A program made the translations under genes and the position numbers. The notes under the pieces are model-generated. The model saw only the letters and a program-made list of their open reading frames with translations, did no database searches and was not told the origin of the DNA. A DNA stretch of 64,000 nucleotides from positions 1-64,000 of the forward strand of contig PYSS01000145.1 in the NCBI GenBank assembly GCA_003049465.1, in the 5' to 3' direction. Source of the stretch: Magnaporthiopsis rhizophila. Its lineage: Eukaryota > Ascomycota > Sordariomycetes > Magnaporthales > Magnaporthaceae. Of this stretch, positions 10,817 to 21,401 are shown piece by piece (the first letter of the stretch is position 1; the number at the start of each line of letters is the position of its first letter).

Positions 10817-12425
10817 TTACAGAGAAGGTTTGACGTCATACTCAACCTCTGTCCGAATCACGTACTTGGCCCCCTTCCTCACGCCCGTCCCCTCGTGCAG
10901 CGGCGCGTCCCTAGCATCGCCGTGAGGAAACAGTGCCGCAGCGCCCATGATCGGCCGGACAGGATAAGCGTTTAGCGTACCGTCGCGGGCAGCCGGTAAG
11001 AAGTACGTCGTCTCGCCGCCCTCGAACTCGTCGTTGAGATAGATGAGGAACGTGAAGAGCGAGCTCTGCGCGCCCTCGGAGACGTCATAGACGTAGGCGT
11101 CGTCATCCGCCCTGATGCCCGAGGGCGGCCAGGCGCCGTCGATGTGCGCGCGGTACTCGGCTCCGGGAACATAGCGGTACACGCGGAACCGGCGGTTGAG
11201 GCCGCGGGCAAGGCGACCGGACATGGACGAGGGGACTAGTTCCCGGACGCGGGCCCAGAGGGAGTCGTGGAAGACCTGGTCGACCACCCAGTAGAAGTTG
11301 TGCGCCAGGATGCTGATGTCGCCGCCGTCCTCGCGCGCGGGCGCATCGGGCAGGAAGCCGACCGTCTCGCCCGCGGCGATGATGGCCGTGCACTCGGCGG
11401 GCGAGAGCACGCCCTTGAGGAGGCTGAGGCCCGGAACGACCGGGTGCACGTGCTTCTCGACCGGCGGGCGGGCGTCCTGCGCGGCCAGGGGGATGGCGCC
11501 CGGCGTCGTCGTGTAGAGGAGGGCGTCGTGGTGGTTCGGCGGCTTGCGCTGCGGGCCCGGGGTGCGCTCGATGACGCGAAGGGAGGACGCGAGGTCGTTC
11601 GTCGGCGCCGAGTCGAAGATCGTTTTGTCGAGGACCGAGGCGTAGGTCTGTAGGAGTGTGGACGGGAGCCAGCTGCTTGGTGGCGGGTGCAGATCCCATA
11701 TCTCTTGCACCGCGATGCCAGGGACGGCGGAGAGGGGTAGCGGCAGGGCGTGGGGGTTGCTGTCGGAGTGGCCGCATGCGCGCAGGATGGCGTCGAGCAC
11801 CAGGAGGCGCTGCTTGTCGCGCTCCCTGCGCTCGTGGGTGGCGGCTGTTGCGCCGTTGTCCCCGTCCGGGCAGGTCGAGAGCCCGCTGATGACGTCCAGG
11901 TCTCGCACCCAGCGGCACAGGGCACCTAGCTTGGGCTCTTGTCCCCGTATCTTCATCTCGGCCAACAGGATCCGCGCTTCGTCGTACTTCTCGTCCGTCA
12001 GCGCGCCCGTCACGCGCGCCGTGAGGCTGAGGCTCGTGCCAGCTGTAAGTCGAGCAAAAGGGCCGTCCGGTCAGCGAACGAAAGCAACACCAAGTAGCGG
12101 GGCAGGATAGGGACGGACAGGCATTGTTGACGCCGCTGGTACAGTTCTGACGAAAGTCAAAAACAGCAGCCCGAAGGTCCTTGCATTGCTTCGACTTGAT
12201 CAGGCTGGGATGCTTGGCCAGGGTCGTCAGGGTCTCGGCGGCGATCTCGAGCTCCTCGTCGGAGATGACGCTTTGCAGGCTCTTGGGTTCGAGGGCCGTG
12301 GCGCCATTGTCGTCGCTGTCGGGTGGTGTCCTCGTTGCGGCCGCCGGTGCCCTCTTGGCCGCCTTTCGGGGCTGGTCGGCCTTTGCGCTCTGCTTCCGCT
12401 TTTTCGCCGCTTTCGAGTGCGCCAT
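10817..12425 (-). CDS. 2-oxoglutarate/Fe(II)-dependent dioxygenase, prolyl 4-hydroxylase type
   Basis: Two exons on the minus strand: 12425-12143 and 12042-10817, joined in phase 1 across a 100-bp intron, giving 502 aa. The C-terminal half is a P4H/2OG-Fe(II) oxygenase domain. It includes FRVYRYVPGAEYRAHIDG, with the iron ligands His394 and Asp396, then FLIYLNDEFEGGETTYF. The distal PLHEGTGVRKGAKYVIRTE supplies His477 and the 2-oxoglutarate-binding Lys487. The N-terminal 40 residues are Lys/Ala-rich (KAAKKRKQSAK) and could be a nuclear or nucleolar signal. Residues about 60-190 are predicted helical and specific to fungi. It should hydroxylate a protein or peptide substrate, which is unknown. 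I chose the ATG at 12425, which starts the basic segment; an in-frame ATG at 12653 exists but its extension looks non-coding. Confidence 0.85.
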
Positions 12426-13268
12426 GGCCTCGAGATCTTCGGTAGGGGACTGGTCTTGTGGTTCTGGTGAGAGCAATCCAGACCATCCCATCCCACGCAG
12501 GGGCCAGCGAGAGTTTTCTCCCCACCTTCCAAAATGTGTGGATAAGTTGCCTCCACCAGCCGTGCGGGGTTCCAGGGGCTGCATGACTGGCTCAAAGTAT
12601 GCCAGCGATTGGCTTTCTCTTCCCCAATCCAAAGCAATTGGCGAGAGGGGCACATACCTCTACAGTATAGATCTCTCCACGGCTCCTAGGATACGGATTC
12701 CCTCGGGCCTGGACAAGGATTAGCAGTGGCAGTCAGCAACTGGAAATGACGACGACGACCATTTACTCACAGTCCTATATCTGTCCGGTCTTTCGGGAAT
12801 AGCTTTTTGGCACACGAGGTGGCTCTCAGACGGCCTTCTCGGCTTAGAGAAGGCAAAACGGGCATAGGGCAAGAGGGTAGACACTGTGAGCCGTCGGAAA
12901 CCACCCCAGATTAATAAAATAACCGATAATTCTTCCGATGCAGTTGAACTACGTTGAACTAGGTACTGGTCCGGTAGGTATCGGGGCTCCTCCTGCTAGC
13001 ATCGCATCGCAACAATTGGCTGGAGTCCTCAATAAAATGGTTCCCCTGTAATGACCAATGACCTCCCAGAAGCAACCGCCCTTTTCAGTTTCCATCTCGA
13101 TGCACACTCAATGTTATTCCCATTGCCATCTTCCAAACACATACGCGTGATCAGTTGCTTTGAATCCTCGAAGCCATAAAAAAGAGATCAATCTTGTCCG
13201 CTATCGGGCGGAGTCACACTTAGCCGTGCAGGTCTTGCTGTCCGGCCGGCCTCTCCAGCACGTCGAGG
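12426..13268. other. Intergenic between two minus-strand genes
   Basis: Promoter of the oxygenase gene and 3' flank of the uncharacterised gene at 13269. No coding signal beyond an unlikely N-terminal extension of the oxygenase frame (to 12653). Confidence 0.5.
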
Positions 13269-14489
13269 CTAGCGGTTCTGGATCTCGGAATCGAAGTCCC
13301 AGATGCCCATGAACTTGACTGCAGTCAAGGCCGTGAAGCGGATGAAGGGGTCGCCCAGCGCGCTATTGAAGGAAACTCCGTTCATGAACTCCACCTCGGC
13401 AAAAGGGATGTGAGGTTGGGCAGTGATGTTGCCGCCAGACCAGCGGGCCACAAGCTTGGGGTAGTCGTTGGAGTCGTGACGCAGGAGCTCGCAGTGATCT
13501 TTGCCCGCACGCCAGACCATGGGGACCTCCATGTGGACGCCGTCGGTCCAGCGACCCATGGGCACGCGGAACCAGTGGGCGTTGCAGATGCCCCTGTGGC
13601 GCGTACAGAAGAGAGGGATGCTGTATCCGTTGTGCTCCGGGGCATCCACAACCATGCGAAACTTCTCGGGCTTCCACCAGCGCTGGTCTGGCTTGGGGAA
13701 GCTCTTGGGCATGACCGTGATGACAAAGTCTTTCGCTTTCTCGCCTTTGCCAATGACGCGGAATGAGCCGACGGGGTTGGGCTTCTCGCTGGCAAAGTAC
13801 GATCCCTCGTAAAGGTAGACGATGGGCTCCTTCTTCCAGGGAAGTGGACCTCCAGTCATGTCCTTGCGAAGGGTGAAGAGCGGGTAGTCGGTGAGGGCCT
13901 CTTTGAGAATCCACTCATCTTGCGACAGCTTGATCAATCTAAGTTGGTTGCCGCGCCACTGGACGTCGAGTTTGGCGCCCATGTACAGGACTGTGTCGAA
14001 TTCCGGTACGGCAGGGCGGACCAAGAAGGGTCGGGAAGTAGGGTGCTTGGGGTACTTAGGCCGAGACTCAATGAGCCCATGTGACAAGTACTTGGCCATC
14101 TCTTCCTCCTGTCTGGCCTTTTCGGCCGCGAGGGTGGCCTTCTCGGCGGCTGCTTTGGCGGCAGCCTCGGCCTCGGCCTTGAGGCGCGCGGCTCTCTCCT
14201 CGGGTGGGGTGTATTCCTCGCATTCGGCGTCCAGGCGGGCCATCTCCGCCCGGAGCCGATCGTACTCCTCGCCTCGAATGACCTCCATGGCCCATCTATC
14301 GTCGACGGGCATGGCTCTTGGATCCGGAGTACTGCAAACGGGCGTATTAGGAGGGGTACTGCCTGGCCCAATGGCCATGATCAGCTCCCCGAGCTGGCGG
14401 GGATCCTCCGGCTGCTCTGGAGTGATATCCTTCCAGTCATGGGGGGTGGGAGGGACTGGGGTTGGAGTGTGTGAAGAAGAGGAAGACAT
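13269..14489 (-). CDS. Uncharacterised protein with Ala/Glu-rich helix and conserved C-terminal domain
   Basis: A single uninterrupted frame of 406 aa with strong fungal codon bias, which argues that it is real. Residues 1-90 are Pro/Ser/Thr-rich and probably disordered. Residues about 90-145 form a charged Ala/Glu/Lys helix (RAARLKAEAEAAAKAAAEKA), a likely coiled coil. From about 165 to the end there is a dense, aromatic-rich globular region, for example KLDVQWRGNQLRLIK, GSYFASEKPNPVGSFRVIGK and AVKFMGIWDFDSEI. Its beta-rich look with repeated Phe/Trp faintly recalls tubby-like or LURP-one-type folds, but I cannot support that by a motif. There is no signal peptide or membrane segment, so it is probably cytosolic. 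The upstream ATG context is clean and no intron is needed. Confidence 0.75.
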   Translation of the reverse strand: MSSSSSHTPTPVPPTPHDWKDITPEQPEDPRQLGELIMAIGPGSTPPNTPVCSTPDPRAMPVDDRWAMEVIRGEEYDRLRAEMARLDAECEEYTPPEERAARLKAEAEAAAKAAAEKATLAAEKARQEEEMAKYLSHGLIESRPKYPKHPTSRPFLVRPAVPEFDTVLYMGAKLDVQWRGNQLRLIKLSQDEWILKEALTDYPLFTLRKDMTGGPLPWKKEPIVYLYEGSYFASEKPNPVGSFRVIGKGEKAKDFVITVMPKSFPKPDQRWWKPEKFRMVVDAPEHNGYSIPLFCTRHRGICNAHWFRVPMGRWTDGVHMEVPMVWRAGKDHCELLRHDSNDYPKLVARWSGGNITAQPHIPFAEVEFMNGVSFNSALGDPFIRFTALTAVKFMGIWDFDSEIQNR

Positions 14490-15509
14490 CTTGGTCGTGT
14501 GGCGAGAGCTTGGGATCTGCGGGTTGATTAAGTTTGTTTAGAACAAAGCAGGGACATTCGAAAAGCAAATCATGAACAAGCGTTCAAAAGAAGCGATACG
14601 GATCCAGGAAGAAACGCGATGGTGAATAGCAAGGCGGATACAGATGGAACAACAACACTTACCGTCTTCCTTCTTCTTGGCGGCTTCCTCTCGGTGGTGG
14701 CTTGAGGGTCCCAGATTGCTTCTGGGATGGGCGGGCGGCGGCGGAGGTAGTTGGAGGAGCCTGAGGGAAAAAGAAAAAGGAAGAAGACGAGCGAGCCCCA
14801 GAGGTGGGGGAAAATCTTTTTGAACCAGAGGCACGGCACATGGGGGAGACTTACAGGGAAGGAGCGGGAAGGACCCACGACCCAGCCTGGTTGCCGGGTG
14901 GCAGGCTCGTTCCTGCCTCGAAAGGTTTGATAGCCGTGTCTATAGGGGTGCTGGGCTGACGCAAGAGCTTCCTGTGCAGCCCTGGCCGCACTGTTGGTTT
15001 CTATGACGCATCCCAGGGCCCCGAAAGGGAGGAAGGAGCCCTCCAGAGGGACTCAATGAGAGCGAGAGTCCGAGTGTTGATTCTAGCAGCTGGTTCTTGG
15101 GCACTAGGTGCTAGGCAGGAAGGTCCAGGGTTTGGAGATAGGACAGAAGAATACAGAGCTCTCCCCTACCTACTCACTTGGTGCCGGCTTCACCTCGCTG
15201 GTCATTCTCACGAACCTTCCCTCGAGTGCCTGTTCAGGTGGATAAGGCTCTGGCTCCGCCACACCACCAATGTCAAGCCTTTTGATTGGGACCAGGTTCG
15301 AGCTGAGATCATGCACCCGTTTGTAAACACCAACTCTCTGCATCGTTCCTCAGTCGGAGGCTCTCAATCATGGACTCGATGCCTTAAAGACCCCGGTCAA
15401 GTCGACCTCCTCCGCGGATGGTCGCATCCAGTTTGGCACTCCTTCCACCCGTGATTTCGCAAGGAGCAGCCAGCTACCTAGGTAGTTACAATCACCGCAT
15501 GCACGTAAA
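14490..15509. other. Intergenic
   Basis: Promoter of the uncharacterised gene, with C/T-rich minus-strand sequence. A 132-codon plus-strand open frame (15056-15454) has no recognisable domain and is probably chance. Confidence 0.45.
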
Positions 15510-15620
15510 CTACGCAGCCATCAAGGCGGCTGCGGCCTGGACATGGCCGTGGATTGTCTCCTTTGCGACGTGATCTCCCTCGCCGGGCTTCATAAGCGAG
15601 CCGACGAGCCAGAGCTTGCC
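15510..15620 (-). pseudogene. Truncated duplicate of MED22 exon 3
   Basis: Minus-strand translation from 15620 gives GKLWLVGSLMKPGEGDHV then AKETIHGHVQAAAALMAA and a stop at 15512-15510. The real MED22 at 23133-23240 reads RELWLVGPLMKPGEGERV and AEETIDGHVQATATLMAH. About 26 of 35 residues are identical, and the DNA is also clearly similar. A possible trace of the exon start (GGTCAAAT) lies near 15705, but the sequence between is disrupted with stops. Exons 1 and 2 were not found. This is a decayed partial duplication on the opposite strand, about 7.5 kb from its parent. It probably makes no product. Confidence 0.78.
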
Positions 15621-17094
15621 GAGGAATATGATACGGCCATCTATCTATCTAGAGCGTTCGAACAAGGGCTGGCCTCTACATAACGACGATAGTATGGCAT
15701 TTGACCACAAAATGTAAAAGCCAGCTTTGTGGGAACTACAAGAACATATGCCGGGGCCCTGGTAGCGATGACTATATCAAGTGCACAGTGCTGAAGCGGT
15801 GTAGATGCTGTGGAAGCAGCGTGCTCGTGATAGCCGACCTTGCCTCGGAACCCTGCCGGGTGCAAGAAACAATCACCAGGTTCATCAGCCCTCGCTGAAG
15901 CGCTGGGAATTTCAGATGCCATGTGATTTGGACAGCTAGGGGAGCTCGGCCCCGACCTATCTAAGGTAGTCACCGCTCAAAGTTGAGCAGCAGGCGGCGG
16001 ACCTGAAGCTGGCCGGGTAGAGCTCGCTCGTGCCTGCCCAAAGTGGTAAGTATCTCGGGTGCGCATCTACCAAGTGAAGGTCTATCTGCCAAGAGAGCCG
16101 CAGCTTCCCATCTCACTTCCTGACGATTCAATGAGTGTTTTGCGGTAGCAGCCATTAAAGACTGAACGACCAAAACGCGGAAGTTGAAGTCGATAGGCCG
16201 TGGCTCCTCGGTTCAGATCGCCAATTCTCCAGGGACAATGCACAGCCGGTACCAGATACCGACCATCCTTTCCGGAGCCATAGCCCCGTTTTCTTTCCTC
16301 GTCGTAGCCGTAGATATTTCCCTCCTTTTCTTTGCTGTGCGGGTACCGTTTTCATTGGCACGGCTTCAGTCCTGACAATGGTGCCTGCCGTTTGTACCCC
16401 TGCGTTCCTGAGCCACACCTTGCCGGCAGAGGGGCAAACTTGAGAACACAGTGCGGCATCGTTTGTTGTCTAGGTGGTAGCTACCTGAAGCAGCACCTAG
16501 GATGAGATCTCGAATTATATCGTAGATCTATGCAGCCGCATCATTGGGCGATATTAGTGCAATGGACGCCTCTGAAGTTGGATCTCTCAGCTTCTCAAGG
16601 CGTACACACCTGTACTTTATTCACTCCCAAACCCAGATGCCACCGGGTTTGCGCCATCAGATATTCGGCCACACGTCAGAGCGTTGACTCTATACGCCGT
16701 CTATGTTTAAAAGGGGCGGAGTGACGTAGGAGAGGTATGTCTCCAGTGCAGACATTTCTTCTTTCTCAGACACACCCAGGCTTGCTTGAAAGTTGCCTTT
16801 TCCGGGAAATTCCTAGATATAGCCTAATACCTGCCAAGATTGTCCCTTGCGTGGGAGTTATTTCTTCTTCCTCTGATACACTATTCAACACCCCAGCACT
16901 GTCGCACCCACGTGCCTTGGCAAACCAGGGTGGTCGCCTGGCTGCAGGATGGTGGGGCGGTTTGCAGGCGGTTGCGCGGGGGATTGCGTGCAGCAAAAAA
17001 AAAAAGTGAAAGATAAAACAAAGGCCGGAAATTTTCGCGTCGGCTTCAAACCTTTGACGTCCGCGCACATTATGACGCCTGTCGGCCAAGCAAT
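15621..17094. other. Intergenic, 1.5 kb, upstream of PUS1
   Basis: No gene recognised. Contains a tract of 12 A at 16996-17007 close to the PUS1 start. Confidence 0.5.
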
Positions 17095-19435
17095 ATGCCG
17101 ACTTCCGAGACTCACGAGAATGGCGCTGATGTCGCGTCTGGTACGCACTCTGCCAATGTCCCCAATGCCCCTCAGGAGACTATGGCTTCAGGCGACGCAA
17201 ACGACGACGCCGCCTCCAAGCCCGGCCGAGGTGATTGGGAACTTACCCGGCAGCGTGGAGGACGCAAGGGCAAGCGGAACGGCGCCGGCGGAGGATCCAC
17301 TGGCGAGGAGAGAAAGTGAGTTGCTATATCTCTTGCATTGGCCTGTGAGGAGCACAATAGGATCAGCCAGGCACTGGGGACTTTGCGCCCTCGGTCGGTG
17401 TTTGTGCGGGGTTGTTTCTTGATATTGTTTCTCACGCCCTTGTCTTTCGCTGACCAGTTCCCTCCAGGCGCAAGGATCGCGAGGATCGGCCACACTTCCC
17501 GACCAAGCGCCGACGACCCATGGGCAGCAGTGGTAACGACCAGTCTGCCGACGGCGCGGGCGGCGCGCCCTCGTACATGAACATCCAGTTCTCGGCCGAG
17601 GAGATCGCAGCGGAGGAGAAGCGGCCGAAGCGCAAGGTGGCCGTGCTTATGGGGTACGCCGGCACGGGCTACAAGGGCATGCAGATCAACCACCAGGAGA
17701 AGACGATCGAGGGCGACCTGTTCCGCGCCTTTGTCGAGGCCGGCGCCATCTCCAAGGCCAACGCGAGCGACCCGCGCAAGGTCAGCCTGATGCGCTGCGC
17801 CCGCACCGACAAGGGCGTCCACGCCGCAAGCAACGTCGTCTCGCTCAAGGTCATCCTCGACGAGCCCGAGGCAGAGACTGCTGACAAGACGGCTGAGACG
17901 ACTGTCGAGGAGGGCGAGGGCGCAAGGCCAGACGGTGCCGAGGCCGTCGTGGGCGACAAGACAGTTGAAACCGGCAAGGCCGGCGAGGCTGACAAGGCTG
18001 TCGGCATTACGGCGGAGGAGGCGTTGACGGCGCGCATCAACAAGCATCTGCCGGACCAGATCCGGATCTGGGGCATCATACGGACGAACAATGCCTTTAG
18101 CTCGCATCAAGCGTGCGACTCGAGGTGGTACGAGTACCTGATGCCCAGCCATGTGCTGCTGCCACCCCACCCAGACAGCTTCCTGGGCAAGAAGATTGTG
18201 GCCGCTGTCAAGGAGAAGGGAGAGTTTGACGACTGGAAGACCAGGCTCGGCGAGACCTTTGACTTCTGGGAGAAGGTGGAGGAGAACGAGATCAAGCCTA
18301 TCTTGGCGAGATTGGACGATGCGACTAGAGACGAGGTTCTCAGAAGACTCCACGTCGTCGACGACCTCCAGCAGCCCGATCAGCTTGGAACCGAGGACGT
18401 CGAGCCGGAGGACTCTGCCGTCGACGCCTCCAACAAGCCTTCCGCTACAGAAGCTGCAGAGGCTGTAGAGGCCTCGGCGCCCGAGACGGCCGCCCCCTCA
18501 AATACAGATTCCGAGACCATGCTTGACGCTCCTCCTGGCCAAGGCGGCAACGTCGCTCCGGCGCCAGCTGTCGAGGCCGATCCCGCCGACGCCGCCATCG
18601 CCGCCGAGTCGTGGTACACGGCCAGCGAGGCCGAGCTGGCAGTGCGCGAGATCAAGGCGGCTTACATCGCGGCCAAGAAGCGGTACCGGGTCTCGGAGGC
18701 GCGGCTCGACCACCTCCAAGCGGCACTCGACTGCTACGTGGGCACCAACAACTTCCACAACTACACCATCCTCAAGAAGTACTCCGACTCGTCGGCCAAG
18801 CGGCACATCAAGTCCTTTACCGTCAACAGGCAGCCCATCCAGATCGGCGACACGCAGTGGCTGTCGCTCAAGGTGCACGGCCAGAGCTTTATGATGCACC
18901 AGATCCGCAAGATGGTCGCCATGGCCGTCCTGCTCGTCCGCTCGGGCGCCCCGCCGGCCAACCGCATCAAGACCAGCTACGGCCCCAAGCGCATCAGCAT
19001 CCCCAAGGCCCCCGGCCTGGGCCTGCTGCTCGAGCGGCCCGTGTTTGACAACTACAGCAAGCGCGCCGTCCAGACGCTGGACCGGCCGCCGCTCAACTTT
19101 GACAAGTTCGAGGCCGAGATCCAGGCGTTCAAGGACGAGCAAATCTACAAACGCATGTGGGATGTGGAGGAGCGGTCCAACGTGTAAGTGTTGTTTTCCC
19201 AGTCCGAGTCTATTAGGCTCCCATCTGGGTGTCTACTTGACTGACGCGTTTTCCAAACAGCTTCCACACTTTCTTCAACCAACTGGACAGCTTTGCCACC
19301 GACTACTTCCTCTGGGTAACGGCCAACGGCTTCGAGGGCGCCTACGAGCGCAAGGAGAAGGGCGACCGCGTCCCCAAGGGTCTCGAGGCGCAGCTCGGAG
19401 ACGAGGGCGAGAACCCCGACGAGGGTGAAGGTTAG
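17095..19435 (+). CDS. PUS1: tRNA pseudouridine synthase 1 (TruA family)
   Basis: Three exons: 17095-17315, 17468-19183 and 19261-19435, giving 703 aa. Exon junctions give EERK-RKDREDRPHFP and ERSNV-FHTFFNQLDSFATD. The protein converts uridine to pseudouridine in tRNAs in the nucleus. The TruA/PUS1 core is clear: KVAVLMGYAGTGYKGMQ, then TIEGDLFRAFVEAGAISKAN, then CARTDKGVHAASN with catalytic Asp188. Further on come the INKHLPDQIRIWGI and CDSRWYEYLMPSHVLLPP blocks. The C-terminal part has YVGTNNFHNYT, SLKVHGQSFMMHQIRKM and the final ATDYFLWV. Basic patches near the N terminus (GGRKGKRNG, PTKRRRP) are likely nuclear signals. Two acidic, Ala/Glu/Thr-rich insertions (about residues 207-255 and 385-470) enlarge it well beyond yeast Pus1. 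Convergent with the lectin-like gene, with 413 bp between stops. Confidence 0.93.
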
Positions 19436-19848
19436 AACGGGATTGCGTATGGGAAGAGGATGATCGTTGCATTGCATTCTGGCGCTCCCGGGAGTATTGA
19501 TGGCTGGAATTCCGCGGTCACTGTAGGATATCTCGTCCTTCGATATCCATGGTCTTTTTTTTGGCGCTTGTATCAAAGCAGACTACAGATACCCCGGCAT
19601 GATGGGTTGTGAATCAAATCGTTCTCGATGTGTTTATAAAAGAAATTGTTTATCACTCGCCGCGATGTCTTACACACAAAGACTTTCCTTCACCAAATAA
19701 AGTCCCAGTCAAGCCTAGTTGCGCGTGTAGAACTAAGACAAGCTGGATTCGTTCGCTGTTGACACAACAAAGACGATATACAAGAAAGTATTGCCAAAGC
19801 AAGCCAGCGAGATCCAAGCTCCTCCCACCCGGGGCATATACCTGGATA
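19436..19848. other. Short intergenic between convergent genes
   Basis: 3' flanks of PUS1 (+) and the lectin-like gene (-). AT-richer sequence near 19600-19700 may carry polyadenylation signals for both. No gene seen. Confidence 0.5.
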
Positions 19849-21401
19849 TCACGGCATGGGCAAGTAGCCCAGATCGGTCCATTTCGTCCCGTCCCAGAGC
19901 ACCTCCTTTATCCTGCCTCCATTCGACTGGAAATAGCACCTGTTAAGATCAGTATTGGTGGACAGCGCCACCGAAACAAAGTTGCCCTTGTCGGTGTCCG
20001 CCACACCGGGCGCCTTGGTCAAGCAGGTTATGGAGGTCGGCACGTCGGCCGAGGCGAAGACCGGGTCCGACGTCGGGCGCGAGAACTTGGTGCCGGAGCT
20101 GCCGTCCGTCTGGGACAGGATCACGACGCCACCGTTGTCGCTGGCCTTGTCGACGTCCTGAAACAGCAGCAGCGTGTTGAGGGCGCCGTCGCGGCGGCCG
20201 TACGTGAAGCCGGCCAGGCTCGCGCCCTGGGGGATGGCCACGCCGAGCGAGCCCGACGACGCGGCCACGACGCCCCTGTCGCGCCCGCGCGTGTGCAGCC
20301 GGACGTTGCCGTCGCGGTCGCGGAAGAAGAAGCGCCCCTCGTCCGCGTTGGGGCCGCGGTCCAGCATCCCCGGCAGGGCCAGGAGGGGCGACGACGAGCC
20401 GGCGCCGGTGGCGAGATCGGAGGATGTAAAGTTTGGGAACACGCGCCACGAGTCTGACCACCAGATCTCGCTCAGCTCGCCCTTTCCGTTCACGAACTGG
20501 ACGTAGGGCCACATCGCCGACAGGGAGCTCGTCCGCGACGCCATGAACCTTTGGAAGTTGACCCCGTCGTCGCCGCCCAGGGGCGTGAAGTCGCGCCAGT
20601 TGTGGCCGTAGATCCTGCCCTCGGGGGATAGGAAGTAGAGCTCGATCTGTGGGGATGGAGGTGCGGTCTGGTTGGCAAAGTTATGAGGTCACCAGTTAGT
20701 TTTCGTAATAGGCTCTTGCCATAGAGCAGATAACAGGAATGGGTGATCCTTACAGCGTCGCTGAGTTTGTGGTAGAGCACGGTGACGGCCATCGGTGTGC
20801 CTGCCATGATCGGCACGCTCGCCGGCATCAAGCGCGGCGCCGTCCACCGACCGTACATGGTGGTGTACGAGCTGAAGACGAGGGAATCGTTTGGGGCCTG
20901 GTAGAACAGCTTGAGCGAGAACTCGTTGTCGTACTGGCAGCCGACCACCGCCAGACCCGAGTGCTCCCTGATGGTGCGCTTGACACCCGCTGTGTCGTTC
21001 GGCGACACTGGGCAGACCGACGGCGGTACGGTCGAGCCTCCACCTCCACCTCCGCCTCGTTGTATGGTGTCTGGGGGTGCGGCGCCCAACCCGCAGATCT
21101 GAGCCTGCCTGGCTTCTGTCACCTTCCACCCTGTAACGCCACCGACAACGCCCGCCAGTATGGCGACCAGGACTGCAATACTGGGGAGAAGCCACGGACA
21201 CCGCTTTGTACGGTGCTGCTGCTGCTCTGGTGTGGCCTGGTAGGGGCTCTGCTGTCCGTAGCCGTTGTAGTGCGCGGTAGGATAGCCGTTGATGGTCACA
21301 GCCTCTTTGGCCGTGTCGGGGGAGGAGAGGACCTGCTTATCGCCCTCCCCCTGCCCGTTGCCGTACACTACCTCGGGACTCTGGCACGCTTGATATGCCA
21401 T
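19849..21401 (-). CDS. Type II membrane protein with fucose-specific-lectin-like ectodomain
   Basis: Two exons on the minus strand: 21401-20754 and 20667-19849, giving about 488 aa. A second in-frame acceptor at 20646 would shorten it by seven residues. Residues 1-69 are polar (cytosolic). A single membrane helix lies near 70-92 (LLPSIAVLVAILAGVVGGV), then a Gly/Ser linker with eight glycines in a row. The remainder reads as repeated beta-propeller blades: DNEFSLKLFYQAPNDSLVF, IELYFLSPEGRIYGHNWRDF, WPYVQFVNGKGELSEIWW and NRCYFQSNGGRIKEVLWD. The repeated sequence (x)LYF-x4-G-x-I/L-x-E-x-x-W resembles fungal fucose-specific lectins (AAL type). The layout of a short cytosolic tail, one helix and a six-bladed lectin is common in Sordariomycetes. 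Sugar binding is inferred from the family only. Divergent from MED22. Confidence 0.82.

Noticed and set aside
11103..12653. 516-codon minus-strand frame through the oxygenase gene
   Set aside because: It shares the first exon frame only; beyond the intron donor at 12142 it reads the oxygenase exon in the wrong phase (Arg/Pro-rich shadow).
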